DNA of 64,000 bases from DAOUKH01 sp964291475 (GTDB taxonomy: Bacteria; Chloroflexota; Dehalococcoidia; SHYB01). The DNA lies in the NCBI GenBank assembly GCA_964291475.2, contig OZ220083.1:310001-374000 (forward strand). The letters are read 5' to 3'. Below are positions 9,557-18,770 of this stretch, one piece after another (positions within the stretch are counted from its first letter, which is position 1; each line of letters starts with the position of its first letter). The notes beneath the pieces were generated by a model. The model was not told the DNA's origin, searched no databases, and saw only the letters and a program-made list of their open reading frames with translations. The position numbers were made by a program, and so were the translations under genes.

Positions 9557-9560
9557 GGAG

Positions 9561-9670
9561 GAGCGCCCTCCGCTCGCCCTCTCTCAGTCTCTCCCAAAGG
9601 GAGAGAGGCTTAAGGAACTCCCCCAGAAGGGGGAGAGGCTTTGACGTGCCGCTCCAGCGGGGAGCGGCCG
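9561..9670 (+). repeat. Intergenic GC-rich palindromic repeat mosaic (copy 1)
   Basis: Contains two versions of the stem module CCCTCTCTCAGTCTCT..AGAGAGG (module B) and a short fragment of the linker sequence seen in other copies. No ORF resembles a gene. It lies between HyuB and the racemase-fold gene. Confidence 0.75.
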
Positions 9671-9680
9671 GAGGGTAGGT

Positions 9681-10430
9681 ATGGCGGACCGCGACGCGCT
9701 GGGGTGGCGGGGCAAGTTCGCCGTCCTCATTCCCAGCACCAACACGATCGTCGAGCCCGACTTCTACCGTATGACCGTGCCCGGCGTGACGGCGCACTGC
9801 TCCCGCATCCACATCCGCGACATGTCGCTCGACTCCGACGACGCCTTCGAGCGTCTGTTGGAGGGCATCCGGCAGGAGATCGGCTTTGCCGTCGAGCGCG
9901 CCGTGACGTTGGAGCCCGACTACATGGTCATGGGGATGAGCGCGGAGACGTTCTGGGAAGGCGTCGAGGGCAACCGCCGGTTCAAGAAGCAGATCGAGGA
10001 CCTGAGCGGGCGCGACGTCGCGACCGGCGCGGAGGCCTGCGAGCGCATCCTGGGCAACTTCAACGTCAAGCGCATCGGGGTGGTGACGCCGTACCAGCCC
10101 GTCGGCGACAAGAACGTCGTCCGCTTCTTCAACGAGCTCGGCTTCGAGGTCGAGGCCGTCAAGGGGCTGCGCTGCCCGACGGCGGTCGCGATCGCCGAGG
10201 TGCAGGAGGAGACGCTCCGGCAGGCGCTGCTGGAGGTGAACTCCGACCGGGTGGACGCGCTGGTGCAGGTGGGCACGAACCTGAGCATGGTCGAGCTTGC
10301 CGACGAGGCGGAGCGGTGGCTGCACAAGCCGGTGATCGCGATCAACGCCGCCACGTGGTGGATGGCGCTGCGCGACAACGGCATCGAGGACAAGATCTAC
10401 GGCTGCGGGCGATTGTTCAGGGAGTTCTAG
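9681..10430 (+). CDS. Asp/Glu racemase-superfamily protein (maleate isomerase/arylmalonate decarboxylase-like)
   Basis: 249 residues. The N-terminal LIPSTNTIVEPD and later RIGVVTPYQPVGDKNV match the maleate cis-trans isomerase/arylmalonate decarboxylase branch, cytoplasmic and cofactor-free. The positions that usually carry the two catalytic cysteines read MGMSAETFW and VQVGTNLSM, so both appear replaced. The protein may therefore decarboxylate or isomerise by a different mechanism, or bind without turnover. ATG 9681 follows a GGAGGG-type site. It stands alone between two repeat clusters. Confidence 0.75.
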   Translation: MADRDALGWRGKFAVLIPSTNTIVEPDFYRMTVPGVTAHCSRIHIRDMSLDSDDAFERLLEGIRQEIGFAVERAVTLEPDYMVMGMSAETFWEGVEGNRRFKKQIEDLSGRDVATGAEACERILGNFNVKRIGVVTPYQPVGDKNVVRFFNELGFEVEAVKGLRCPTAVAIAEVQEETLRQALLEVNSDRVDALVQVGTNLSMVELADEAERWLHKPVIAINAATWWMALRDNGIEDKIYGCGRLFREF

Positions 10431-10504
10431 CAGCAGACGGAGACCTTTGCGTAACCGGACCGGGCGCGCGAGGGAGGCGTACTTTGGTAACCCGCGGCGG
10501 CTGT

Positions 10505-10735
10505 AAGGGGCCCCCTCATCTCAATCTTCTCCCGGGGGGAGAAGAGGCCGGAAGGGACCGCCGCACCCCGCCCCTGCCCTCTCTCAGTCTCTCCCAAAGG
10601 GAGAGAGGTTTAAGGTGGCTCCCCCAGAGGGGGAGAGGGAAGAACCACCCCAATCCGCCCGTTTCTCAACCATCGGCGGGAGTTGTGCAAAGGTCTCCGG
10701 GGGGAGAAGGGGTAAGACCTCCCGGCCCACCGATG
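10505..10735 (+). repeat. Intergenic repeat mosaic (copy 2; modules A, B, F)
   Basis: Module A (CCCCTCATCTCAATCTTC, then a hairpin of CTCCCGG/GGGAGAAG) begins near 10512; module B follows near 10575 and the GTTGTGCAAAGGTCTCC module F near 10681. This mosaic makes up most of the 416-bp gap; no gene is visible in it. Confidence 0.85.
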
Positions 10736-10846
10736 CCTCAGCCTTCGGTGTCCAGACGGGCGTGGGGCGCTTGCGGGCGCGATTAAGCTAGTACACGGAC
10801 CGGCGGACTAGGGGCCGCCGGAACAGACCACGTTCGAGGAGTCATC

Positions 10847-12454
10847 ATGCAGAACGGCGTATCGTATGAGCACCTTTGCCCCGTCTCGTTCATCCAGCGG
10901 AGCGCGATCGCGTATCCCAACAAGACGGCGGTGACGTACAAGGACAAGACGCTGACCTACGCGCAGTTCTACGAGCGCGCCAGGAAGCTCGCCGGGGCGC
11001 TGCAGAACGCCGGCATCAAGAAGGGCGACAAGGTCGCCGCCTTCCTGCCCAACATCCCGCCGATGCTGGAAGCGCACTTCGGCCCGATGTACATCGGCGC
11101 GGCCATCGTGGCGATCAACATCCGGCTCTCTCCGCGCGAGGTGGGCTACATCCTCGACCACTCCAACTCGAAGGCGCTCATCTTCGATTCCGAGTTCGCG
11201 CCCGTCGTCCGCGAGGCGCTCCCGCAGGCCAAGGGGATCGAGACCGTGGTGCAGGTCGTCGACGAAGCGCCCCGGGCCGACGACATCGAGAGCGTCGACT
11301 ACGAGGCGTTCGTCGACGGCGGCTCGGCGGACACCGAGCGCGTCCACCTCGACTCCGAGTTCGACACCATCGCCATCAACTACACGTCGGGCACGACGGG
11401 GCTGCCCAAGGGCGTCGAGTACCACTCGCGCGGGGCCTATCTGAACGCGCTGGGCGAGATCCTCGAGTCGGGGGTCAACCACCGGAGCTCCTACCTGTGG
11501 ACGCTGCCGATGTTCCATTGCAACGGCTGGTGCCACACCTGGGGCGTCACCGCGGTCGGCGGGAAGCACGTCTGCCTGCGGAGCATCGACCCGCCCGAGG
11601 TCTTCCGTTTGATCAAGGCGGAGAACGTCACGCACTTCTGTTGCGCCCCCACCGTTCTCACCATGCTCTACTCGTCGCCCGCCGCCCAAGGCCAGGATCT
11701 GACCGGCGTGACCATCACAACGGCGGGGGCGCCGCCGTCGCCGCTGCACATCAAGACGATCGAGGGGATGGGCGCGGGGCTGAACCACGTCTACGGACTC
11801 ACCGAGACCTACGGGCCCCACACCATCTGCCCCGAGCAGGAGGAGTGGGCCGACCTCTCCATCGACGAGCGGGCGGTGGTGAAGGCGCGGCAGGGGGTCT
11901 CCTTCGCCATGACGGAGCCGGGCATGCGCGTGGTTGACTCGCACATGCAGGACATCCCCAAGGACGGCCAGACGATGGGCGAGGTCATCATGCGCGGCAA
12001 CAACGTGATGACCGGCTACTACAACGACCCCGAGGCCACGAAGAAGGCGTTCGAGGGCGGCTGGTTCCACTCCGGCGACCTGGCCGTCTGGCATCCCGAC
12101 GGCTACATCGAGCTGAAGGACCGCGCCAAGGACGTGATCATCTCCGGCGGCGAGAACATCTCGACCCAGGAGGTCGAGAAGGTGATTATGGAACACCCCG
12201 GGGTGCTGGAGGTCTGCGTGGTCGGGGTGCCCGACGAGCGGTGGGGCGAGGTCCCCAAGGCATTCATCACGACCCGGCCCGGCGGCACGGTCGGCGAGGA
12301 CGAGCTGATCGACTTCTGCAAGGACCGGATCGCCCGGTTCAAGGCGCCGAAGTACGTCGAGATCGGCGAGCTTCCCAAGACGGCGACGGGCAAGATCCAG
12401 AAGTTCGTCCTTCGCGACCGCGAGTGGGCGGGGCACGAGAAGCGCATCCAGTAG
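10847..12454 (+). CDS. AMP-binding acyl-CoA synthetase (medium-chain/DmdB-like)
   Basis: ANL-superfamily ligase that activates a carboxylic acid to its acyl-CoA through an acyl-AMP. 535 residues. The P-loop YTSGTTGLPKG lies near residues 179-189, YGLTETYG near 315, RAKDVIISGGENI near 430, and the catalytic Lys in TATGKIQKF close to the C-terminus; all core motifs are intact. Overall layout resembles medium-chain and methylmercaptopropionate ligases, but specificity cannot be read. ATG 10847 has GAGGAG upstream. It is followed after 7 bp by the lyase at 12462, implying an operon. Confidence 0.93.
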   Translation: MQNGVSYEHLCPVSFIQRSAIAYPNKTAVTYKDKTLTYAQFYERARKLAGALQNAGIKKGDKVAAFLPNIPPMLEAHFGPMYIGAAIVAINIRLSPREVGYILDHSNSKALIFDSEFAPVVREALPQAKGIETVVQVVDEAPRADDIESVDYEAFVDGGSADTERVHLDSEFDTIAINYTSGTTGLPKGVEYHSRGAYLNALGEILESGVNHRSSYLWTLPMFHCNGWCHTWGVTAVGGKHVCLRSIDPPEVFRLIKAENVTHFCCAPTVLTMLYSSPAAQGQDLTGVTITTAGAPPSPLHIKTIEGMGAGLNHVYGLTETYGPHTICPEQEEWADLSIDERAVVKARQGVSFAMTEPGMRVVDSHMQDIPKDGQTMGEVIMRGNNVMTGYYNDPEATKKAFEGGWFHSGDLAVWHPDGYIELKDRAKDVIISGGENISTQEVEKVIMEHPGVLEVCVVGVPDERWGEVPKAFITTRPGGTVGEDELIDFCKDRIARFKAPKYVEIGELPKTATGKIQKFVLRDREWAGHEKRIQ

Positions 12455-12461
12455 AGGCGCC

Positions 12462-13322
12462 ATGCGGGCGACGACACGCTTCCGACAACTGCTGGAGCGG
12501 CCCGGCATCATCGTCGCGCCGGGCGCTTACGACTGCCTGAGCGCGGCGCTGATCGAGCGGGCGGGCTTCGAGGCGGTCTACATGACTGGCGCGGGCACCT
12601 CCATCGCGCGGCTGGGCGCGCCCGACCTGGGCCTGGCGACGGCGGACGACATGACGCGGAACGCCGGGGCCATCGCCGGCGCGGTCGACATCCCCCTGAT
12701 CTCCGACGCCGACACCGGCTACGGCGGCGTGCTCAACATCCAGCGCGTCATCCGCGAGTATGAGCGGGTCGGCGCGGCGGCGATCCACCTGGAAGACCAG
12801 GTCTCGCCGAAGCGCTGCGGACACCTCGACAACAAGGAAGTCGTCTCGACGGAGGACATGGCGCGGAAGATCCGCGCCGCCGTCGACGCGCGCACCGACC
12901 CCGACTTCACCATCATCGCGCGGACGGACGCCCTCGGGGTCACCGGTTGGGAGGACACCATCGAGCGGGGCCAGGCCTTCGTCGAGGCCGGCGCCGACGT
13001 GCTCTTCGTCGAGGCGCTGCGCTCGCGGGAGGACGTCGAACGCGCCGCGGCCAGCTTCAACGCGCCCCTGCTCTACAACTACGTCGAGTCGGGCAAGTCG
13101 CCGCTGCTGACGGCCTCGGAGCTGGAGGAGATCGGCTACAAGATCGTCATCTTCCCCGCCTCGGGCATGCTCAGCGCGATCAAGGCCATCGAGATCACGC
13201 TGGACGAGCTGAAGTCCACCGGCGCGACGCACAAGGCCGACGGCCGCATGGTGACGCTGCACGACGCCTTCGAGCTCGTGGGGATGAGCGAGATGCTCGC
13301 CCGCGACGCGCACTACTCCTGA
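12462..13322 (+). CDS. Isocitrate lyase/PEP mutase-superfamily enzyme (PrpB-like)
   Basis: 286-residue alpha/beta-barrel lyase. DADTGYGG supplies the Mg-binding Asp residues and SPKRCGH is the mobile catalytic loop with the active Cys, as in 2-methylisocitrate lyase and carboxyphosphonoenolpyruvate mutase. It likely cleaves a C-C bond in a 2-hydroxy-carboxylate in the cytoplasm. ATG 12462 is 7 bp from the ligase stop, and the aconitase-like gene follows 11 bp later. The ligase, lyase and aconitase order is compatible with a methylcitrate-like or dimethylmalate-type route (inference). Confidence 0.88.
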   Translation: MRATTRFRQLLERPGIIVAPGAYDCLSAALIERAGFEAVYMTGAGTSIARLGAPDLGLATADDMTRNAGAIAGAVDIPLISDADTGYGGVLNIQRVIREYERVGAAAIHLEDQVSPKRCGHLDNKEVVSTEDMARKIRAAVDARTDPDFTIIARTDALGVTGWEDTIERGQAFVEAGADVLFVEALRSREDVERAAASFNAPLLYNYVESGKSPLLTASELEEIGYKIVIFPASGMLSAIKAIEITLDELKSTGATHKADGRMVTLHDAFELVGMSEMLARDAHYS

Positions 13323-13333
13323 GCGGGGCCGCT

Positions 13334-14755
13334 ATGTCCGGCCCTCGCACCATGTACCGCCCACGTACCATGTATCGAAAGATCTGGGATGCGCACGTGG
13401 CGCATGCCGAGCCGGGCAAGCCCGACCTTCTCTACGTCGACCTGCACCTCATCCACGAGCTGCATCCCCACGAGTTCGACGCCCTCCGCGAGGCGGGGCG
13501 GCGGGTGCGGCGTCCCGACCTCACCGTGGCGACGGTGGACCACAACGTCCCCACCGCCGACCGCTCGCTCCCCATCGCCGACGAGATGGCGCGGGCCCAG
13601 ATCGACGCGATGGAGCGCAACTCCGCCGAGTTCGGCGTCGAGTTCCACGGCCTCAACGACCCCGGCCAGGGGATCGTCCACGTCATCGGCCCCGAGCAGG
13701 GCTACACGCAGCCCGGCATGGTGATCGTCTGCGGCGACAGCCACACCTCGACGCACGGGGCATTCGGCGCGCTCGCCTTCGGCATCGGCTCGTCGCAGGT
13801 GGAGCACGTCCTGGCGCTGCAGTGCATCCCGCAGACGCCGTCGCCGGTGATGGAGATTCGCGTGGAGGGAGGGCTGGGACGCGGCGTCACGCCGAAAGAC
13901 CTCATCCTCGCCATCATCGGCGAGATCGGCATCGACGGCGCGACGGGCCACGTGATCGAGTACACCGGCTCGGCCATACGCGGCCTCTCCATGGAGGGCC
14001 GCATGACGGTGTGCAACATGTCGATCGAGGCGGGCGCGCGCGCCGGCATGATCGCCCCCGACGATACGACCTTCGCCTATCTGGAAGGGAAGCCGCGCGC
14101 CCCCCAAGGCCGCGACTTCGCCGACGCCGTCGAGCGCTGGCGCGAGCTGCCCAGCGACGAGGGCGCTCCCTTCGACCGCACGGTAGAGATCGACGCCTCG
14201 GCCCTCGCGCCTTATGTCACGTGGGGCACGAACCCCGGCATGACGACGCAGGTTACCGGCAACGTGCCCGATCCCGACCGCCTGCCGTCTGAGGCCGAGC
14301 GCAAGGCGGCGCGGGCCGCGCTGGACTACATGGGCCTCGAAGGCGGCGAGGCCATCCAAGAGATCGCCATCGACCGGGCCTTCGTCGGCTCCTGCACCAA
14401 CGGCCGCATTGAAGACCTGCGGGCCGCCGCCGAGGTGGCGCGGGGACGCCGCGTCGCGCCGTCGGTCCGCGCGATGGTCGTCCCCGGCTCGACGATGGTG
14501 AAGCAGCAGGCGGAGGCGGAAGGGCTCGACCGGGTCTTCATCGAGGCCGGCTTCGAGTGGCGCAACGCCGGCTGCTCGATGTGCGTGGCGATGAACGGCG
14601 ACATGCTGGCGCCTGGCGAGCGCTGCGCCTCGACCACCAACCGCAACTTCGAGGGCCGCCAGGGGCGCGGCGGGCGCACCCACCTCGTCAGCCCGGCCAT
14701 GGCCGCGGCAGCCGCAATCGCGGGCCGCTTCGTCGACGTCCGCGACTGGGAGTAG
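13334..14755 (+). CDS. Aconitase-family hydro-lyase, large subunit (LeuC-like)
   Basis: 473 residues with the 4Fe-4S ligands in GSCTNGR, then NAGCSMC, matching 3-isopropylmalate/homoaconitate/dimethylmaleate dehydratase large subunits. The HTSTHGAFG segment is also present. Three in-frame Met codons (13334, 13352, 13370) lie in an 18-bp near-tandem duplication that encodes MYR twice; 13334 has the better upstream GAG-rich site, while 13370 gives the usual MYRKIWDAH start. A small (LeuD) subunit is normally required but none follows; the gene is succeeded by repeats. Neighbouring PrpB-like lyase suggests a shared pathway. Confidence 0.88.
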   Translation: MSGPRTMYRPRTMYRKIWDAHVAHAEPGKPDLLYVDLHLIHELHPHEFDALREAGRRVRRPDLTVATVDHNVPTADRSLPIADEMARAQIDAMERNSAEFGVEFHGLNDPGQGIVHVIGPEQGYTQPGMVIVCGDSHTSTHGAFGALAFGIGSSQVEHVLALQCIPQTPSPVMEIRVEGGLGRGVTPKDLILAIIGEIGIDGATGHVIEYTGSAIRGLSMEGRMTVCNMSIEAGARAGMIAPDDTTFAYLEGKPRAPQGRDFADAVERWRELPSDEGAPFDRTVEIDASALAPYVTWGTNPGMTTQVTGNVPDPDRLPSEAERKAARAALDYMGLEGGEAIQEIAIDRAFVGSCTNGRIEDLRAAAEVARGRRVAPSVRAMVVPGSTMVKQQAEAEGLDRVFIEAGFEWRNAGCSMCVAMNGDMLAPGERCASTTNRNFEGRQGRGGRTHLVSPAMAAAAAIAGRFVDVRDWE

Positions 14756-14805
14756 CGGGCGGGGCGGTGTGGGGCTGACGGTGTGGTAGGCTCTAGCGCG
14801 GCTGG

Positions 14806-15310
14806 GGAGCGGCGCCCTTCGGGCGCCCGCGCGCCTTGCGGCGCGCGCCCTCTCTCAGTCTCCCCCAGAGGGGGAGAGGTAAGGGGCTCACCCCCGTAGA
14901 GGGTCCTATGGGTAGCTGGATGACTGACGGCGAAAGTGGCGGGGTTCGACGGCCAGTGGCGGTTGTCAGGGGGCCCCTCATCTCAATCTTCTCCCGGGGG
15001 GAGAAGAGGCAAGACCTCCCGGCCCGGCCCTCCCTCAGCCCCTCCCAAAGGGAGGGAGGCATGGGGGCGGCTTCCCCAGAGGAGACGTTTGCGTACCTTG
15101 ACCAAGGCCCGCGAGGCCGTTCGGGGGATAGGAACGGGCGATTCGTGAATCGCCCCTACAGGGGAGGGGCGGCGGACCTTGATGACCAGCGGCGGCGGAT
15201 GAGGAAATGGGCAACCACAAGGGTTGCCCCTACAGGGATGATCCCTTGCCGGCGTCGCGGGTTGTGCAAGGGTCTCCAGGGGGAAGAGGTTTGAGGCGGC
15301 TCCCCTAGAC
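14806..15310 (+). repeat. Intergenic repeat mosaic (copy 3; modules E, B, A, B, C, D, F)
   Basis: Fills most of the 579-bp gap. In order: the CGGGCGCCCGCGCGCC module E near 14815, B near 14847, A near 14974, B-like near 15030, the palindrome GGGCGATTCGTGAATCGCCC (C) near 15136, GGGCAACCACAAGGGTTGCC (D) near 15209 and F near 15258. No gene seen. Confidence 0.85.
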
Positions 15311-15334
15311 GGGGGAGAGTTAGGGAAGGAGCGC

Positions 15335-15724
15335 ATGGCTGAGTCGAAGTGGCGGAAGGCGCCCCAGTCGCTGATCGATACGTTCGAGGCGGTGATGCCG
15401 GGGCCGCCGGAGGTGGAGCGGCGGAAGATGTTCGGTTACCCCACCTGCTTCGTGAACGGGAACTTGATGGGCGGGCTGCACCAGTCGGATATGATCCTGC
15501 GGCTGCCGGAAGGCGACCGCGAGGCGCTGCTCGCCGAGGGCGGACGGCCCTTCGAGCCGATGGCGGGGCGCACGATGCGGGAGTACGTGGTCGCGCCCGA
15601 GGCGATGCTCGACGACCATCCCCGGCTCCAAGACTGGATCACCAAGTCGCTGGCCTACGCCTCCAGCCTGCCGCCGAAGGAACGCAAGCCCCGTAAGAAG
15701 AAGGCGAAGCGCTCGCAGCCATGA
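15335..15724 (+). CDS. TfoX N-terminal-domain protein
   Basis: 129 residues. ERRKMFGYPTCFVNGNLMGGL is the signature of the TfoX/Sxy N-terminal domain, here alone with a Lys/Arg-rich tail (RKPRKKKAKRSQ) and no C-terminal TfoX domain. Such single-domain proteins are common in soil and marine bacteria, with unknown role; a competence function is not implied. Its TGA overlaps the ATG of the D-aminoacylase (ATGA at 15721-15724), indicating translational coupling. Confidence 0.85.
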   Translation: MAESKWRKAPQSLIDTFEAVMPGPPEVERRKMFGYPTCFVNGNLMGGLHQSDMILRLPEGDREALLAEGGRPFEPMAGRTMREYVVAPEAMLDDHPRLQDWITKSLAYASSLPPKERKPRKKKAKRSQP

Positions 15725-17412
15725 TCGACCTCATCATCAAGAACGCGCGCATCATCGACGGCTCCGGCGCGCCCTCGTACGCGGGGAGCGTCGCCGTCGA
15801 CGGCGGCCGCATCGTGGGCACCGGCGACGTCTGGCGGGAGGCGCGGAGGGTCATCGACGCCGGCGGCCTCGCCGCCGCGCCCGGCTTCTTCGACATGCAC
15901 ACCCACTACGACGCGCAACTGCTCTGGGACCCGCTGTGCACCTCGTCGTGCTGGCACGGCGTGACGACCGTGCTCACCGGCAACTGCGGGTTCAGCATCG
16001 CGCCCGCCGCGGCCCGCGACCGCGAGTACACCAAGCAGCTCTTCTGCCGCGTCGAGGGCATCCCCCTCGACATCTTCGAGCGCGTCGTCAGCTGGGAGTG
16101 GGAGAGCTTCGGCGAGTTTCTCGAAAAGCTCCCGCCGCCGGGCGTCAACGTCGCGACGCAGGTGGGCCACTCCGCGCTCCGGCACTACGTCATGGGCCAG
16201 GAATCGCACGAGCGGGAGGCCAAGCCCGACGAGATCGCGGCGATGGCCGAGGTGCTCAAGGAGTCAGTGCGCCAGGGGGCGGCGGGCTTCTCGACGCTGA
16301 AGGCCGACTTCGAGCGGGGCCCCGACGGCGGGCCCGTCCCCAGCCAGTGCGCCACCCTCGACGAGCTGCGCGCCCTCGGCATGGCCCTCGGCGAGCTCGG
16401 ACGCGGCGTCATGACCATCTCGCCCCATCCCGGCGCCGCCGACATCAGCCCCGAGTTCCAGGACTTCCTCATCGAGCTCAGCCGCGACTCCGGCCGCCCC
16501 ATGGTCTGGAACGCCTTCCAGCACCGGTGGGACATGCCCGACAAGTGGAAGGAGCTGCTCGCCTTCATGGAGACGGCGGCGGAGCGGGACGCCAGGGTCT
16601 ACTCGGTGGCCAAGTGCCAGCGGCTCGACCTCGAGTTCGACCTCCGCAGCACGACGATGTTCAACTGGTTCCCGACCTGGGACGCCATCATCAAGAAGCC
16701 GCACGAGGAGAAGCTGCGCCTCTTCGCCGACCCCTCAGTGCGCGAGACGCTGCGCGACGAGTATCTCAACCTGCCCGCCGAGGGTGCGGGGTCGATGGTG
16801 AACCGCTCGAAGATCGTGCACGTGCGCGAGGTGCGGCTGCCGGAGCACGAGGCCTACGTCGACCGGCGCCTCGCCGACGTCGCCGCCGAGCGCGGCGAGA
16901 ACCTGGTCGACTTCATGCTCGACCTCGCGCTCGCCGAAGACCTGTCGACGCGGTTCGTCTACTACGGCCTGATGAACGGCGACATGGACGCGGTGAGCGA
17001 GATCCTGAAGGGGCCGTACTGCCTGCCGGGGGTCTCCGACGCCGGCGCGCATCTCGACATGGACTGCGGCGTCGACTTCACCGGCCGCTTCCTGGGGCAC
17101 TGGGTCCGCGAGCGGGAGATCATGTCCATCGAGGAGGGCGTCCGGCGGCTGACGTCGATGCCCGCGGCCATCCTCGGCTACCGCGACCGCGGCCTGGTCG
17201 CCGAGGGCATGGCGGCCGACCTGGTGCTCTTCGACCCGGATACCATTCAAGCCAAGCCCCGCGAGTGGCTGGACGACGTGCCCGGCGGCGGGCGGCGGAT
17301 CGTGCAGCGGCCCGTGGGCGTCAAGGCGGTCTTCGTCAACGGCGAGGCGCTGATCGAGGAAGGCGAGCACACCGGGGCGCGTCCGGGCAAGGTGCTGCCC
17401 GCCGGGGCGTAA
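15721..17412 (+). CDS. N-acyl-D-amino-acid deacylase/dihydroorotase-type amidohydrolase
   Basis: 563-residue amidohydrolase-superfamily metalloenzyme. The beta-strand-1 metal motif is DMHTHYDAQ near residue 60, followed by TGNCGFSIAP; SDAGAHLD near the C-terminal third supplies the barrel Asp, and the final segment VKAVFVNGEALIEEGEHTGARPG is standard for D-aminoacylases. It hydrolyses an N-acyl or ring amide bond; substrate unknown. It is paralogous to the gene at 23244-24956. Coupled to TfoX-N by a 4-bp overlap. Confidence 0.9.
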   Translation: MIDLIIKNARIIDGSGAPSYAGSVAVDGGRIVGTGDVWREARRVIDAGGLAAAPGFFDMHTHYDAQLLWDPLCTSSCWHGVTTVLTGNCGFSIAPAAARDREYTKQLFCRVEGIPLDIFERVVSWEWESFGEFLEKLPPPGVNVATQVGHSALRHYVMGQESHEREAKPDEIAAMAEVLKESVRQGAAGFSTLKADFERGPDGGPVPSQCATLDELRALGMALGELGRGVMTISPHPGAADISPEFQDFLIELSRDSGRPMVWNAFQHRWDMPDKWKELLAFMETAAERDARVYSVAKCQRLDLEFDLRSTTMFNWFPTWDAIIKKPHEEKLRLFADPSVRETLRDEYLNLPAEGAGSMVNRSKIVHVREVRLPEHEAYVDRRLADVAAERGENLVDFMLDLALAEDLSTRFVYYGLMNGDMDAVSEILKGPYCLPGVSDAGAHLDMDCGVDFTGRFLGHWVREREIMSIEEGVRRLTSMPAAILGYRDRGLVAEGMAADLVLFDPDTIQAKPREWLDDVPGGGRRIVQRPVGVKAVFVNGEALIEEGEHTGARPGKVLPAGA

Positions 17413-17437
17413 CCGGAAAGTTCCAAAGGAGGGCGCG

Positions 17438-17878
17438 ATGGCCCGCGACGACACGGCACAGCCCAAGCTGGGCGACTACCTGGACGTGATGAGTCAGGCC
17501 ATCTTCCAGAGCGGCATGTCGTGGAAGATGATCGAGCGGAAGTGGCCGGGGACGCACGCCGCCTTCCGCGGCTTCGACATCGACTGGGTGGCGAACATGA
17601 GCCCCGACGAGGTCGATGCCCTGGCGCAGGACACCCGCATCATCCGAAACCGGCGCAAGATCGAGGCCATCGTGACCAACGCGAACCGGATGCTGGAGCT
17701 CGAGCAGGAGCACGGCTCGTTCGAGAACTATCTGAAGAGTCACGGCGACTTCGAATCGACGCTGGCGAGCGTGAAGAAGAACTTCAAGTACATGGGCGAC
17801 ATCGGGAGCTACTTCTTCCTCTACGTGGTCGGCTGCGACGTCCCGCCCCACGAGGAGTTCTGCAACCGGGTCAACTAG
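17438..17878 (+). CDS. DNA-3-methyladenine glycosylase I (Tag)-like protein
   Basis: 146 residues. IFQSGMSWKMIERKWPGTHAAFRGFD matches the Tag helix-hairpin segment (AGLSW.T...KR..FR.AF..FD). The protein is shorter than E. coli Tag (about 187) because the N-terminal zinc-binding segment is absent, although CDVPPHEEFC at the C-terminus is reminiscent of its His/Cys zinc snap. Glycosylase activity is therefore uncertain. It lies in a plus-strand series between the D-aminoacylase and a dienelactone hydrolase, with GGAGGGC before ATG 17438. Confidence 0.75.
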   Translation: MARDDTAQPKLGDYLDVMSQAIFQSGMSWKMIERKWPGTHAAFRGFDIDWVANMSPDEVDALAQDTRIIRNRRKIEAIVTNANRMLELEQEHGSFENYLKSHGDFESTLASVKKNFKYMGDIGSYFFLYVVGCDVPPHEEFCNRVN

Positions 17879-17906
17879 GCGCGGGGCAGAGTCAAGGAGG
17901 CGCACA

Positions 17907-18620
17907 ATGCCTGAGCGGAGAGTGACACTGGACGTGGCGGGGCTGGCGATGGACGCCTTCGCGGCCGACCCCGACGGCGCGGGGCCGCACCCCGGCGTCG
18001 TGGTCATCATGCACGCGCCGGGGCTCGACGCCTTCACCGAGGAGATGGCGCGGCGGCTGGCGGGTGAGGGCTACGCCGCCATCGCGCCGCAGCTCTATCA
18101 TCGGCAGGACCTGACGACGGACGAGACAGGACTGGAGCGCATGGCCAAGCTCCACGACGACGAGGTCATCGCCGACATCGGCGTGTGCGTCGAGCATTTC
18201 CAGGGGCGGAGCGACGTGACCGACGACGTCGGCATCATCGGCTTCTGCATGGGCGGGCGCATCACCTTCCTGGCGGCGACGGCGATCCCCGCCTTCCGGG
18301 CCGCCGTCCCCTTCTACGGCGGCCACATGGACATGGCGTGGGGGGGCGGTCCCACGGTGATCGACCGCCTGCCGGGCATCGGCTGCCCAATCCTGGGCTT
18401 CTTCGGCGGGCTGGACGGCAACCCCTCGCCGGAGATGATGCGGCGCCTCGACGCGGAGCTGACCCGCCTGGGGAAGGAGCACGATTTCCGCGACTTTCCC
18501 GACGCGGGCCACGCCTTCATGAACTACACGAACCCCGAGTTCTACCGCGAGGCTGTGGCGGAGCAAGCGTGGGAGCTGACGCTGGAGTTCCTGGGGGCGC
18601 GGCTTGGGGGGAAGTCGTAG
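17907..18620 (+). CDS. Dienelactone hydrolase family protein
   Basis: 237-residue alpha/beta hydrolase. The nucleophile elbow GFCMGG carries Cys, with Asp in FGGLDGNPSP and His in DAGHAFMNY, the full Cys-Asp-His triad of the family. It likely opens a lactone or ester in the cytoplasm. ATG 17907 follows AAGGAGG. Last gene of the long plus-strand run before the insertion sequence. Confidence 0.9.
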   Translation: MPERRVTLDVAGLAMDAFAADPDGAGPHPGVVVIMHAPGLDAFTEEMARRLAGEGYAAIAPQLYHRQDLTTDETGLERMAKLHDDEVIADIGVCVEHFQGRSDVTDDVGIIGFCMGGRITFLAATAIPAFRAAVPFYGGHMDMAWGGGPTVIDRLPGIGCPILGFFGGLDGNPSPEMMRRLDAELTRLGKEHDFRDFPDAGHAFMNYTNPEFYREAVAEQAWELTLEFLGARLGGKS

Positions 18621-18644
18621 ACCGAGGCGCCGGGCTTCGATTAC

Positions 18645-18764
18645 CGACGGTGGTTGTGAGGGGGCCCCTCATCTCAATCTTCTCCCGTGGGGAGAAGAGG
18701 CCGGAGGGGACCTCCGCGCCCCGCCCTCTCTCAATCTCCCCCAGAGGGGGAGAGGCCGGAAGGG
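18645..18764 (+). repeat. Intergenic repeat mosaic (copy 4, left part; modules A, B), split by the insertion sequence
   Basis: Module A starts near 18665 and B near 18723, ending GAGGCCGGAAGGG where the insertion sequence begins. The missing continuation resumes at 20065. Confidence 0.85.
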
Positions 18765-18770
18765 GGTACA

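Noticed and set aside
12947..13333. Upstream in-frame extension of the LeuC-like gene
   Set aside because: This part is antisense-like, low-complexity sequence overlapping the PrpB-like gene in another frame.
13334..13387. Near-tandem 18-bp duplication at the LeuC-like start as a regulatory repeat
   Set aside because: It only repeats MYR codons with three candidate starts; most likely a small slippage event.
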